The notes under the pieces: model-generated | Seen by the model: the letters and a program-made list of their open reading frames with translations, nothing else | What the model was told of the DNA's origin: nothing | Databases searched by the model: none | Translations under genes and position numbers: made by a program | Part shown: positions 17,896 to 26,830 of the stretch, piece by piece | Layout: each line of letters opens with the position of its first letter | How positions within the stretch are numbered: position 1 is the stretch's first letter | DNA from: Streptomyces marincola | Lineage (GTDB): Bacteria; Actinomycetota; Actinomycetes; Streptomycetales; Streptomycetaceae | Assembly: GCF_020410765.1 (NCBI RefSeq) | Contig: NZ_CP084541.1 | Coordinates: 4,173,001 to 4,237,000, forward strand | DNA length: 64,000 nt | Reading direction: 5' to 3'

Positions 17896-18993
17896 ATGCG
17901 GGCCGGAAGTGCGGCGCAGGCGCGGGCGGCGGTCTCCGGGGGCGGGCGGCGCGGCGCGGTGCGCGACCCGCACTGGGACAACGTCCGCTACCTGTCCGGG
18001 ACGTTGGTCGTCATCGGGCACGCCGTCGAGGAACTGCGGTACGCGGACGGCGTTCTGTGGCTGTACCTGGCGACGTGGGCGCTGCGCCTGCCGGTCTTCG
18101 CCCTGGTCTGCGGCTGCTTCAGCAGCGCGGAGCCGCCCACGGCCCGGGAGATCCGCCGGCTGGTGGAGTCCGTCGCGGTGCCCTACCTGGTGTTCAGCGT
18201 GCTGCACGCCGCGCAGATCCGCCTGTTGACCGGCGCGTGGGACTTCTCCCTGGGAGATCCGGCGTGGGGGCTGTGGTTCCTGCTGAGCCTCATCTTCTGG
18301 CGCGTCGCGCTGCCGTATGTGGCCCTGCTGCCCCACCCGTTCCTGGCCTCGGTGCTGGCCGCGCTGGCCGTGGGCTACTTCGATGAGTTCGGCACCGAGT
18401 TCTCGGCCGCCCGCACGGTGGCGTTCTTCCCGTTCTTCGTGCTGGGGTGGAAGATCAGCCGGGGCGACCTCAACGCCTTCTTCACCGCCCGCCGGGCCCG
18501 GCCGGTCAGCGGCCTGGTGGTCGCCGGGTCCATGGCCTGCATGTGGTTCCTGCGCGACGACGTCCGGCTGGCCTGGCTGCCCATGCGGGGGCCCTACGGA
18601 AGCGAGGGCGAGGTCTTCGGCGCGGCCGGCGCCTGGCTCGTGCGCGCCGCCCTCATCGCCCTCGGCGCGACCGTCGCCGTCTGCTTCGTCCACCTGGTCC
18701 CGCGCCGCCGCATACCCGTGGTGACCTACCTGGGCGCGGGCGGCATGTACATCTACCTGCTGCACATCTTCTTCATCCGCGCCGCCCGCCACCACGGGCT
18801 GCACGAGCACGCCGACCACTGGCACGGCCACGTGGCCGTCATCGCCGGCGCGGCCCTGCTCGCCGCCGCCCTCGCCTCACCACCGGTACGCCGGCTCGCC
18901 CGGCCCCTGGTACAGCCCCGCATCGCCCGACTCGGCGGTCAGAGCGGGTGTGCGGGAGAGAGGAGCACCGAATGGGAGAGAGGGAACCGGTGA
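17896..18993 (+). CDS. Acyltransferase family 3-like membrane protein
   Basis: A 365-residue integral membrane protein with about ten hydrophobic segments, of the acyltransferase-3/fucose O-acetylase type. It opens with the family signature RDPHWDNVRYLSGTLVVIGH, whose His is the likely active-site residue. It ends with a membrane segment YIYLLHIFFIRA. These enzymes O-acylate sugars or other surface and natural-product groups. ATG 17896 is preceded by GGGAG. It is monocistronic and has no sugar-metabolism neighbours, so the acceptor is unknown. Confidence 0.82.
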   Translation: MRAGSAAQARAAVSGGGRRGAVRDPHWDNVRYLSGTLVVIGHAVEELRYADGVLWLYLATWALRLPVFALVCGCFSSAEPPTAREIRRLVESVAVPYLVFSVLHAAQIRLLTGAWDFSLGDPAWGLWFLLSLIFWRVALPYVALLPHPFLASVLAALAVGYFDEFGTEFSAARTVAFFPFFVLGWKISRGDLNAFFTARRARPVSGLVVAGSMACMWFLRDDVRLAWLPMRGPYGSEGEVFGAAGAWLVRAALIALGATVAVCFVHLVPRRRIPVVTYLGAGGMYIYLLHIFFIRAARHHGLHEHADHWHGHVAVIAGAALLAAALASPPVRRLARPLVQPRIARLGGQSGCAGERSTEWERGNR

Positions 18994-19105
18994 CAGCCTC
19001 CCGCGTGGTCGCCGCCACCCGGGAACGCCTGGTCGCCGAACCGGGGGAGCGAGGTGAACGCCGTTGGGCGCACAGGCCTGCGAGTGCGGCTCCGCCGTCG
19101 CCGCG

Positions 19106-19489
19106 TCACGCGGGGGCGGCGGCCCGGTCGGATGCGCTGCGCAGGACGCAGAACTCGTTGCCCTCCGGGTCGGCGAGAACGGCCCAGCCGGAGCCGTCGG
19201 CGTTGCGGTGGTCCGCGACGAAAGTGGCGCCCAGGCCCAGGAGCCGTTCCACCTCCTGCTCGCGCGAGGTGTCCGGGCGCAGGCACAGGTGGATCCGGTT
19301 CTTGACCGTCTTGGGCTCGGGCACCTGGTTGAAGTGCAGCACCGGGCCCTCGGGCAGCAGCACCTGGGTCTCCGAGTCACCCGGTACGTCCTCCGGGTGA
19401 TTCGGGCAGCCGGTCACCTCGCTCCAGAACCGGGCCAGCTCATAGGCGTTCGCACAGTCGATCGCCACATTCTGTACTACGGAAACCAT
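19106..19489 (-). CDS. VOC-family (glyoxalase-like) protein
   Basis: A 127-residue cytoplasmic protein with the two beta-alpha-beta-beta-beta modules of the vicinal-oxygen-chelate fold. Module one begins VQNVAIDCANAYELARFW and contains ETQVLLPEGPVLHFNQVP. Module two contains NRIHLCLRPDT and WAVLADPEGNEFCVL. The ATG at 19489 is the family start; an upstream extension is Arg/Pro-rich. This subgroup, common in Streptomyces, has no known substrate. It is convergent with the acyltransferase gene. Confidence 0.87.
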   Translation of the reverse strand: MVSVVQNVAIDCANAYELARFWSEVTGCPNHPEDVPGDSETQVLLPEGPVLHFNQVPEPKTVKNRIHLCLRPDTSREQEVERLLGLGATFVADHRNADGSGWAVLADPEGNEFCVLRSASDRAAAPA

Positions 19490-19713
19490 GTGCGAGAGCC
19501 TTCCCGATGATCCCTCAGGACGCCACCCGGTTTCGCCCGCCCCCGCGTGCGCGGCCCGGTCCGGTGCGCGGTGGCGGGCGGATTGCGCTGGGGCGGTGAA
19601 TCGCCCGGGTCCCGTGCGGCGCGTGCCGACCGGGGCCGCCGCGCTGCCGGTCATGGGCGGGCGCCGGCCGCTCGGCCGGGCCCGACCAGGTCGAACGGAG
19701 GTGGAAGACGACC

Positions 19714-20335
19714 GTGGTGGAGCGCCCCACAGGCAAGGCGCAGGTCGAGGGCGACGACGAGTCGGACGTCCACCCGGACGACCGGGGCTGGGTGGTCGAC
19801 TGCCTCCGGCGGCTCCGCGACTTGGCCCCCATCGAGACGGAGCTGTCCGAGATCCCGCTGCCGCCCCGGCTCAACGGGCTGCGGCTGTACATCAAGCGGG
19901 AGGCGGAGCAGCCCTCGGGCAGCCACAAGCACCGGCTGGCGGCGGCGCTGCCGACCCAGTCCGTGATGGGCGCGGGCACCGGCGGCACGGCCGCCTGGCG
20001 CGATTCCTCCGTCACCGGCAAGGGCTCCCACATCGAGGGCGTCGGCCGCCCCCGCGTCGAGGCGTCCTTCATCCCCACCACCGTCGACCGCATGATCCGC
20101 GTCCGCGACGCCGCCTCCGCCGCCACCCTGCTGTGCGACCCCGCCGAGCGCTGTACCGACGAGTACTACGACGACGACTGGTGCCACCGGCAGGGCATCG
20201 TGTTCGAGCCCCCGTCCGCTCGACTCCCTGTGGAACATGTGGTCCCGGGGGCCGGGCGGCCTCCACCAGGACCGGGCCGCTGGGCCGATCACCTGCGACT
20301 GGGAGCTGCCCTGGCCCGAGCACCCCTACGCGTAG
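19714..20335 (+). pseudogene. PLP-dependent cysteine-synthase-like gene, internally deleted and frameshifted
   Basis: The frame starts at GTG 19714 and gives LYIKREAEQPSGSHKHRLA, equivalent to the PLP-lysine region of cysteine-synthase-like enzymes. It then jumps directly to VMGAGTGGT and to SHIEGVGRPRVEASFIPTTV, so roughly a hundred residues are missing in between. After about 20215 the sensible frame changes: the last 37 codons before the TAG at 20333-20335 read DSLWNMWSRGPGG...ITCDWELPWPEHPYA, unrelated to cysteine synthases as far as I can tell. Two gene fragments may be fused. The product cannot be a working enzyme. Confidence 0.62.
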
Positions 20336-20338
20336 GCG

Positions 20339-21178
20339 TCAGTGCGGCTGCGACCCGATGACGGACAGGAGTTGCAGTTTCTCGTGGCTCTCGCTGCCGG
20401 GGACGGCGGTGAAGACGAGCAGCGAGTGGGCCTGCCCGGGATCGACCAGCCGCTGGCAGTTCAGCTCAAGGGCGCCGAGCTCGGGGTGGATGAGGTGCTT
20501 CACCTCGTGGGGGCGCACGCCGATCTCGTGGTCGTTCCACACCTCGCGGAACTCCTCGCTCTGGCCGAGCAGCAGCTCGGCGAGGTGGGCCGCCTTGGAG
20601 TCGGGACCGCGCAACGCGAGGATCTGGCGCAGGCCCGAGGCGTACATGCGCGTCAGGAGCGGGTGGTCCTCGGGCGCGTACCGCTCCCGGACGGCGGGAT
20701 CGGTGAACCACCGGTAGCCGATGCAGCGGGCCGGGCCGCTGAAGGCGGTGAGGTCACCGACCAGGGCCACGCTGAGCGGGGTCTGCCGCAGGGTCTCGCC
20801 GAGTTCGGTGACGATCTCCGCGGGAGTGTCGTGCAGGCGGTCGAGGATGCGCAGCAGCCCGGGGCTGATGTGCTCGCTGGCGGAGCCGCGGACGGGCGGG
20901 TTGTGCCCGGCCAGGCGGAACAGGTGGTCGCGCTCGTCGAGGGAGAGGTGCAGCCCCTGCGCGATGGAGGCGACCATCTGCTCGGACGGGTGCGGTCCGC
21001 GCTCCTGTTCGAGGCGCGCGTAGTAGTCGGCCGACATGTGGCAGAGCGCCGCGACCTCCTCGCGCCGCAGCCCGCCGGTCCTGCGCCGCTGACCGCGCGG
21101 GAGTCCGACGTCCTCGGGTTGCAGCACGCCCCGGCGGTGCCGGAGGAACTCCGCGAGCCCGGCCCGGTCGATCACCAT
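20339..21178 (-). CDS. XRE-type helix-turn-helix regulator with MmyB-like ligand domain
   Basis: A 279-residue regulator. The N-terminal HTH is LAEFLRHRRGVL...GLRREEVAALCHMSADYYARLEQ, and the C-terminal MmyB-type ligand-binding domain includes CIGYRWFTDPAVRERY and PHEVKHLIHPELG. This family usually represses an adjacent divergent oxidoreductase gene. Here the divergent gene is the paoA-type subunit 281 bases away, so it probably controls the molybdenum hydroxylase operon. ATG 21178 has GAGAGGAA upstream. Confidence 0.88.
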   Translation of the reverse strand: MVIDRAGLAEFLRHRRGVLQPEDVGLPRGQRRRTGGLRREEVAALCHMSADYYARLEQERGPHPSEQMVASIAQGLHLSLDERDHLFRLAGHNPPVRGSASEHISPGLLRILDRLHDTPAEIVTELGETLRQTPLSVALVGDLTAFSGPARCIGYRWFTDPAVRERYAPEDHPLLTRMYASGLRQILALRGPDSKAAHLAELLLGQSEEFREVWNDHEIGVRPHEVKHLIHPELGALELNCQRLVDPGQAHSLLVFTAVPGSESHEKLQLLSVIGSQPH

Positions 21179-21459
21179 GCGTTTCCTCTCTCGTGGCTGC
21201 CTCCACTTCTACCGTCCGCCGCGCCCGCGCATCCACGACCTGTCGATCCCCCCTTCGCGCCGCGGAGCGGGGAGAACGGCGGTGTGCGCCGCGGACCACC
21301 GCCGTCAGCACGGGCGCGGACGGCCCATCCCAGGACCGGCGGGTCCTGGTAGTCGCCCGCACTTGTCGGTGAGCCTGTGGCCAGTACTCGGTCCTGGGCG
21401 CCCCGCACCCTCGCGGTGCGGGCGCGGACAGGTCCGGTCCCCGACCACGCGGAGTTGCG

Positions 21460-22065
21460 ATGAGTCCAGACGATGACGGCCACGGCGAAGCGGGTTTCTC
21501 CCGCCGCGGGTTCCTGGGAGGGGGTGTCGCCGCGGCGGCCGTGCCGCTGCTCGCACCCGCGGCGGGAGCCGCGCCGGCCACCGGCGCCGGGGACGACGGC
21601 CTGGTGGACGTGCGGTTCGAGGTGAACGGCGACCCGAGCAGCGTGCGGGTCGATCCGCGCCACACCCTGCTCGACACGCTCCGCGAACGGCTGGAGCTGT
21701 GCGGCACGAAGAAGGGCTGCGACCGCGGCCAGTGCGGGGCGTGCACCGTGCACGTCGACGGCCGGCGCGTGCTGTCCTGCCTGACGCTGACGGCCACCGT
21801 CGACGGCGCCGAGGTCACGACGATCGAAGGACTCGCCCAGGGCGACGAACTCCACCCGATGCAGCGGGCGTTCATCGAACACGACGGGTTCCAGTGCGGC
21901 TTCTGCACGCCGGGGCAGATCATGTCGGCGGTCGCCATGGTCCACGAGGGCCCGGCGGGCTCGGACGACGAGATCCGCGAACGCATGTCGGGCAACATCT
22001 GCCGGTGCAGCGCCTATCCGTTCATCGTCGACGCGATCCGGGACGCGCAGCAGGTGATGCGCTGA
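21460..22065 (+). CDS. paoA: Molybdenum hydroxylase small subunit, 2x[2Fe-2S], Tat-exported (PaoA-like)
   Basis: A 201-residue iron-sulfur subunit. The N-terminus has a twin-arginine signal (FSRRGFLGGG) with a hydrophobic stretch to residue 42, as in periplasmic aldehyde oxidoreductase PaoA. The plant-type [2Fe-2S] cluster ligands are C81, C87, C92, C95 (CGTKKGCDRGQCGAC) and C107. The second cluster uses C146 and C149 (CGFC) with C181 and C183 (CRC). It passes electrons between the molybdenum and FAD subunits. It overlaps the next gene by one base (TGATG). Confidence 0.93.
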   Translation: MSPDDDGHGEAGFSRRGFLGGGVAAAAVPLLAPAAGAAPATGAGDDGLVDVRFEVNGDPSSVRVDPRHTLLDTLRERLELCGTKKGCDRGQCGACTVHVDGRRVLSCLTLTATVDGAEVTTIEGLAQGDELHPMQRAFIEHDGFQCGFCTPGQIMSAVAMVHEGPAGSDDEIRERMSGNICRCSAYPFIVDAIRDAQQVMR

Positions 22066-23042
22066 TGAAGCCGTACACCTACGCAAGGGCCCGTTCGATA
22101 CGCGAGGCCCTCACCGCGGCCGGCGCGGACACCGCGTTCCTGGCCGGCGGCACGACCCTGGTCGACCTGATGAAGCTGGAGGTCATGGCCCCCGAGCAGG
22201 TCGTCGACATCAACCGGCTCCCGCTGCGCGGCATCAGGTACGGCATCGGCGGGCTGCACATCGGCGCGCTCGAACGGATGAGCGACGTCGCCGCCCACGA
22301 GAGCGTGCGCCGGCACTACCCGATGATCGCCGAGGCGCTGGAGCTGGGCGCGTCGGCCCAGCTGCGCAACATGGCGAGCATCGGCGGGAACCTGTTGCAG
22401 CGCACCCGCTGCGGCTACTTCCGCGACGTCGCGACCGCCTGCAACAAGCGCGAGCCCGGCAGCGGCTGCGCGGCGCTCACCGGCATCAACCGCGCGCACG
22501 CGATCCTCGGCACCAGCGACGCCTGCGCGGCGACCCACCCCAGCGACCTGGCCGTTCCGCTGGTGGCGCTCGGCGCCGAGGTGCAGCTGACCGGGACGCG
22601 CGGCAGGCGGACCGTGCCGCTCGACGCGTTCTACACCCTGCCGGGGAGCACGCCCCACATCGAGAACGTCCTGCGCCCCGGCGAGCTGATCACCGGCGTC
22701 TCCGTGCCGCGCTCGGCGTGGGCCGCGCACTCCACGTACGTGAAGGTGCGCGACCGGCAGTCGTACGAGTTCGCCCTGACCTCGGCGGCCGTCGCGCTCG
22801 AACTGCGCGGCGACACCATCAAGGAGGCCAGGATCGCGGCCGGCGGGGTGGGCACCAAGCCGTGGCGGCTGACCGCGGTCGAACGGGCCCTGAAGGGCCG
22901 CCCGGCCACCGCGGACACGTTCGAGGCGGCCGTCGCCGGGGCCGCGGACGGCGCGCGGACCCTGGCGCACAACGCGTTCAAGCCGGCGCTGCTGCGGCGC
23001 ACGCTGGTCCGGGCCCTCACCGACCTGCGGGAGCGCCGGTGA
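22065..23042 (+). CDS. paoB: Molybdenum hydroxylase FAD subunit (PaoB-like)
   Basis: A 325-residue FAD-binding medium subunit. The FAD motif AGGTTLVDLMKLEV is near the N-terminus, QLRNMASIGGNLLQRTRC in the middle, and the CO-dehydrogenase-like C-terminal domain at the end. Cysteines C116, C126, C135 and C154 (in RCGYFRD, CNKREPGSGC and SDAC) fit the extra [4Fe-4S] cluster of PaoB/HCR-beta-type subunits. It accepts electrons from the small subunit. It is translationally coupled to paoA. Confidence 0.92.
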   Translation: MKPYTYARARSIREALTAAGADTAFLAGGTTLVDLMKLEVMAPEQVVDINRLPLRGIRYGIGGLHIGALERMSDVAAHESVRRHYPMIAEALELGASAQLRNMASIGGNLLQRTRCGYFRDVATACNKREPGSGCAALTGINRAHAILGTSDACAATHPSDLAVPLVALGAEVQLTGTRGRRTVPLDAFYTLPGSTPHIENVLRPGELITGVSVPRSAWAAHSTYVKVRDRQSYEFALTSAAVALELRGDTIKEARIAAGGVGTKPWRLTAVERALKGRPATADTFEAAVAGAADGARTLAHNAFKPALLRRTLVRALTDLRERR

Positions 23043-23084
23043 CCTGCCGGGCCGCGGCCCCCGCGGCGGCGGGGACGGGACGCC

Positions 23085-24233
23085 ATGCTTGAGCTCGCCA
23101 CCGACCTGCTCGAACGCGTCCGCACCCGGACCCCGTTCGTCGCGGCCACCGTCACGAGGGTGGCCGGCAGCGCGCCGCGGCAGCCGGGCGCCTCCCTGGT
23201 CGTCGACGCGGACGGGGCCGTCCTCGGCAACGTGTCGGGCGGCTGCGTCGACGCCGCCGTCCACGAGACGGCCCTGGAGATGCTGCGGGGGGACCGGCGG
23301 CCGAGGGTGGAGCGGTTCGGCTACTCCGACGGCGACGCCATGGGCGTCGGCCTCACCTGCGGCGGCACGATCGAACTCGTCCTGCGCCACCACGACCCCG
23401 GCGCGGAACCCGAACTCGGCCCGGCCCTCACCGACGCCGCGCGGAACCGCCCGGTCGCCGTCGCCACGATCGTGCGCGGCCCGAGCGCCCGCCTCGGCAG
23501 GATGATCGTGGTGCGGCCCGACCTGCCGGGCGAGGGGACGTTGGGCGACGAACGGCTCGACCGCGCGGCCGTCGGCCACGCGGCCGGCGTCCTGCACGCG
23601 GGGCAGACCCGCACGGTCGACATCGGAACGGCCGACGGCCTTTGCCGCGAGCCGCTGACCCTCCTCGTGGAGAGCACGGCCCCGGCGCCGCGCATGCTCG
23701 TCTTCGGGGCCATCGACCACGCCGCGGCGCTGGCCCGCGTCGGCGGGTTCCTCGGCTACCGGGTGACCGTCTGCGACGCGCGGGCCACGTTCGCCACGCC
23801 AGGACGCTTCCCCGACGCCGACGAGGTCGTCGTCGACTGGCCGCACCGCTACCTGCGGGCGCAGCGCCTGGACGGGCGCACGGTGATCTGCGTGCTCACC
23901 CATGACCCGAAGTTCGACGTTCCGCTGCTGGAGGCCGCGCTGCGGCTGCCGGTCGCCTACGTCGGGGCCATGGGGTCCCGGCGCACCCACGAGGAACGCC
24001 TGGCGCGCCTGCGCGCCGCCGGCCTCACCGACCGCGAACTCGGCCGCCTCCGCTCACCGATCGGCCTCGACCTCGGCGCCCGCACCCCCGCGGAGACCGC
24101 GCTGTCGATCGCGGCCGAGATCGTCGCCCAGCGGCTGGGCGGAAGCGGCGTGCCGCTGAGCACCGGCGTTCCCATCCACCATCGCGGCGCCCCGTCGCCG
24201 GGCGCCGTTCCCAGCAGTCAGGAGTCAGGATGA
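23085..24233 (+). CDS. XdhC/PaoD-family molybdenum cofactor insertion protein
   Basis: A 382-residue XdhC-type chaperone that sulfurates and delivers molybdopterin cofactor to the catalytic subunit. The N-terminal XdhC/CoxI domain has APRQPGASLVVDADG, NVSGGCVDAAV and the Cys segment GLTCGGTIELV. The Rossmann C-terminal domain runs from MLVFGAIDHA to VAYVGAMGSRRTHEERL and IGLDLGARTPAETALSI. It lies between the FAD and molybdenum subunits and overlaps the latter by four bases (ATGA), so it is part of the same operon. Confidence 0.9.
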   Translation: MLELATDLLERVRTRTPFVAATVTRVAGSAPRQPGASLVVDADGAVLGNVSGGCVDAAVHETALEMLRGDRRPRVERFGYSDGDAMGVGLTCGGTIELVLRHHDPGAEPELGPALTDAARNRPVAVATIVRGPSARLGRMIVVRPDLPGEGTLGDERLDRAAVGHAAGVLHAGQTRTVDIGTADGLCREPLTLLVESTAPAPRMLVFGAIDHAAALARVGGFLGYRVTVCDARATFATPGRFPDADEVVVDWPHRYLRAQRLDGRTVICVLTHDPKFDVPLLEAALRLPVAYVGAMGSRRTHEERLARLRAAGLTDRELGRLRSPIGLDLGARTPAETALSIAAEIVAQRLGGSGVPLSTGVPIHHRGAPSPGAVPSSQESG

Positions 24234-26479
24234 CCGCCTCCCCCGTCGGACGCGCCACCGACCGCGTCGAAGGCCGGCTGAAGGTCACCGGCGCCGCCCG
24301 GTACTCGGCCGACCACCCGGCCCAGGGAACGGCGCACGCCCACGTCGTCACGAGCACGATCGCGCGGGGCACGATCACGGGGGTCGACACCGCCGCCGCG
24401 CTGGCGGCTCCCGGAGTGCTGCGCGTGTACGCGGCGCCGGAGCCGCGCCTGCGGCTCTACCCGGTCGCGGAGCAGTACCGCGGGTTCAGCGAGTTCTACG
24501 CCCCCCTCCAGGACGCGGACGTGCGCTTCCACGGCCAGATCATCGCCATGGTCGTCGCCGAGACCCCCGAGCAGGCGCGGGACGCCGCGGCGCTGGTCAC
24601 CGCGACGTACGACGCGCGGCCGCCGCGCACCTCGCTCGATGACGGGCCGCGCGTGGCGGCCCCCTCGACCGGCGGGACGCCGAGCGCCCTCACGGTGCTC
24701 GCCCCCGGCGCCGACTCGATCGACGCGGCGCTCGCCGCCAGCGACGTCGTCGTGGAGGCGTCCTTCCACCAGCCGGTGCAGCACCACGCCGCGATGGAGC
24801 CCCAGGCCACCCTCGCCGTCTGGAACGGCGACCGGGTGACCGTCCACGCAGGTGCGCAGATACCGGCGGCGTACGCGCTCGTGCTGTCCCAGCGGCTCGG
24901 CGTCCTGCCGCAGAACGTCCAGCTGATCACGCAGCACGTCGGCGGCGGCTTCGGCGGCCGGGTCCCCGTGTGGAGCGACGCGCCGCTCGCCGCCGCGGCG
25001 GCCCGCGAGTTGGGCCGCCCGGTCAAGCTGGTCCTCACCAGGGAGCAGGTGTTCACCCTGGCAGGCCACAGGTCGCACCTCACCCAGACCGTCAGGCTCG
25101 GCGCCTCGAACGACGGCATACTCAACGCCGTCAGCCACGAGAGCACCGCCGAGATGCCGGCCGCCGGCGGCTGGAACATGCTGCCGGCCCACTCCTCGTC
25201 CGACACGCTCTACAGCACGCCGAACCTGCGCACCGACCCGCGGCTCGTCACCCTCGACCTGCCCGCGAGCCGCGCGATGCGGGGACCCAACGAGGCGCCC
25301 GGCGCGTTCGCCCTGGAGACGGCGATGGACGAACTGGCGGTCGCCACCGGCGTCGACCCGGTCGAGCTGCGGCTGCGCAACTACGCCACCGTCAGCCCCG
25401 CCACGGGCCGACCGTGGTCGAGCAAGCACCTCGACGAGTGCTACCGCGTCGGCGCCCGGCGCTTCGGCTGGTCCGAGCGCGACGCCACGCCCCGCGCGCG
25501 CGTGGACGGGCAGTGGCTGCTCGGCACCGGCATGGCCTCCGCCGTGTACCCGGCGACCCGCCACCCCGCGAACGTCCGGGTCCGGCTGCTCGACAACGAC
25601 ACCGCGGTCGTGTCGACCGGGATCTCGGACCTGGGCACCGGCGGGTGGACCATGGTGGCGATCGCGGGCGCCGACGCCCTGGGCATCCCCCTGGAGCGGG
25701 TGAGACCCGAGATCGGCGACTCGGCGCTGCCCCAGGGCGCCCCCGCCGTGGCCTCAAGCGCGACGCACTCCACCGTGCCGATCGTCGTGCAGGCCGCCCG
25801 CGACACGATCGCGGAACTCAAGCGGCGCGCGGTGACCGACGCGGGATCGCCGTGGCACGGAACGGACGCCGCCGACCTGCGCTACGAGGGGGGCAGCCTG
25901 CACGGGCACGGCCGTTCGATGACCTTCGGCGACCTGCTCACCACCCTCGGGGCGCCGGGCGTCGACGCCACAGCCGCGGGTCCCGCGGGCGCTCCCGCCG
26001 GGTACGGCTACCACAGCTTCGGCGCGCACTTCTGCGAGGTGCGCGTCAACCGGTTCACCGGCGAGGCCCGCGTCACGCGCTTCACCACGGTCGCGGACGT
26101 CGGCCGGGTCATCAACGCCAGGGCCGCCCGCAGCCAGCTCGTCGGCGGCGTCATCTTTGGCATCGGGCACGCCCTGCTGGAGGAGAACCCGCTCGAACTC
26201 GACACCGGCCGGCTGGCCGCCAGCACGCTCGCCGACTACCTGGTGCCCGTGCACGCCGACATCCCGGACATCGACGTGCACCTGCTCGACCGGCCCGACC
26301 CGGTGCTGACCGGGCCCCTGGGGGACGGCGACGAGGAGGTCGGGACCAGGAGCCTCGGCGCCCGCGGCCTCGGGGAGATCGGCACCGTCGGTTCGGCCGC
26401 CGCGGTCGGCAACGCCGTCTTCCACGCCACCGGCATCCGCGTGCGCGACGTGCCCATCACGCCCGACAAGCTGCTGTAG
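24230..26479 (+). CDS. paoC: Molybdenum hydroxylase catalytic subunit (PaoC-like)
   Basis: A 749-residue molybdopterin-binding large subunit of the xanthine dehydrogenase/aldehyde oxidoreductase family. The N-terminal hammerhead domain begins GRATDRVEGRLKVTGAARYS. Cofactor segments are TQHVGGGFGGR and AMRGPNEAPGAFALE. The catalytic Glu is in RGLGEIGTV (Glu716). The PaoC-type enzyme oxidises aromatic aldehydes; the substrate pocket cannot be judged here. It has no signal of its own, and export with the Tat-bearing small subunit is the known mode. A terminator follows. Confidence 0.93.
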   Translation: MTASPVGRATDRVEGRLKVTGAARYSADHPAQGTAHAHVVTSTIARGTITGVDTAAALAAPGVLRVYAAPEPRLRLYPVAEQYRGFSEFYAPLQDADVRFHGQIIAMVVAETPEQARDAAALVTATYDARPPRTSLDDGPRVAAPSTGGTPSALTVLAPGADSIDAALAASDVVVEASFHQPVQHHAAMEPQATLAVWNGDRVTVHAGAQIPAAYALVLSQRLGVLPQNVQLITQHVGGGFGGRVPVWSDAPLAAAAARELGRPVKLVLTREQVFTLAGHRSHLTQTVRLGASNDGILNAVSHESTAEMPAAGGWNMLPAHSSSDTLYSTPNLRTDPRLVTLDLPASRAMRGPNEAPGAFALETAMDELAVATGVDPVELRLRNYATVSPATGRPWSSKHLDECYRVGARRFGWSERDATPRARVDGQWLLGTGMASAVYPATRHPANVRVRLLDNDTAVVSTGISDLGTGGWTMVAIAGADALGIPLERVRPEIGDSALPQGAPAVASSATHSTVPIVVQAARDTIAELKRRAVTDAGSPWHGTDAADLRYEGGSLHGHGRSMTFGDLLTTLGAPGVDATAAGPAGAPAGYGYHSFGAHFCEVRVNRFTGEARVTRFTTVADVGRVINARAARSQLVGGVIFGIGHALLEENPLELDTGRLAASTLADYLVPVHADIPDIDVHLLDRPDPVLTGPLGDGDEEVGTRSLGARGLGEIGTVGSAAAVGNAVFHATGIRVRDVPITPDKLL

Positions 26480-26514
26480 CGGGAGGGCGCGGCGGGTGCC
26501 GCCGCTCCCGCACC

Positions 26515-26552
26515 ACGGCCCCTGACGCGCGTCGAACGCGGTCGGGGGCCGT
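26515..26552 (+). terminator. Hairpin terminator of the paoABC operon
   Basis: ACGGCCCCTGAC at 26515-26526 pairs with GTCGGGGGCCGT at 26541-26552 (one T-G pair), with a 14-base loop. It lies 36 bases past the paoC stop and before the convergent rpmG gene, so it may serve both. Confidence 0.65.
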
Positions 26553-26618
26553 TCCCGTGCCCGGGACACCCAGCGGGTGCGGAACGGCCGGCCGGGTGCC
26601 GTCACGTGGCGGGCCGCT

Positions 26619-26783
26619 TCACCGCTCCTCACGGAACATCACGTGGCGGCGGACGATGGGGTCGTACTTGCGCAGGTGCAGCCGGTCGGGGTCGTTCCTG
26701 CGGTTCTTGCGGGTGACGTAGGTGTAGCCGGTCCCCGCCGTGGACTTGAGCTTGATCACGGGTCGGATGTCGTCGCGAGCCAT
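26619..26783 (-). CDS. rpmG: 50S ribosomal protein L33, zinc-free paralogue
   Basis: A 54-residue L33 (MARDDIRPVIKLKSTAGTGY, then TYVTRKNRRNDPDRL and KYDPIVRRHV). Neither of the two CxxC pairs of the zinc-ribbon form is present, so this is the C-minus paralogue. In actinomycetes such paralogues are made when zinc is short and release the zinc held by the normal protein. The gene is shorter than usual ORF cut-offs. The ATG is 16 bases from the Zur box it shares with the divergent CobW gene. Confidence 0.93.
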   Translation of the reverse strand: MARDDIRPVIKLKSTAGTGYTYVTRKNRRNDPDRLHLRKYDPIVRRHVMFREER

Positions 26784-26797
26784 GCGACCATGGTACG

Positions 26798-26821
26798 CAA
26801 ACGGAAATCATTTTCAATAAG
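26798..26821. promoter_or_regulatory. Zur box between rpmG and CobW-type gene
   Basis: Minus-strand sequence TGAAAATGATTTCCGTTT (26801-26818 region) is an AT-rich near-palindrome in GC-rich surroundings. It matches the other five boxes of this island and the known actinomycete Zur operator pattern. It lies in the 47-base gap between two divergent starts, so one site can repress both genes. Confidence 0.8.
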
Positions 26822-26830
26822 GGGGCTTCC

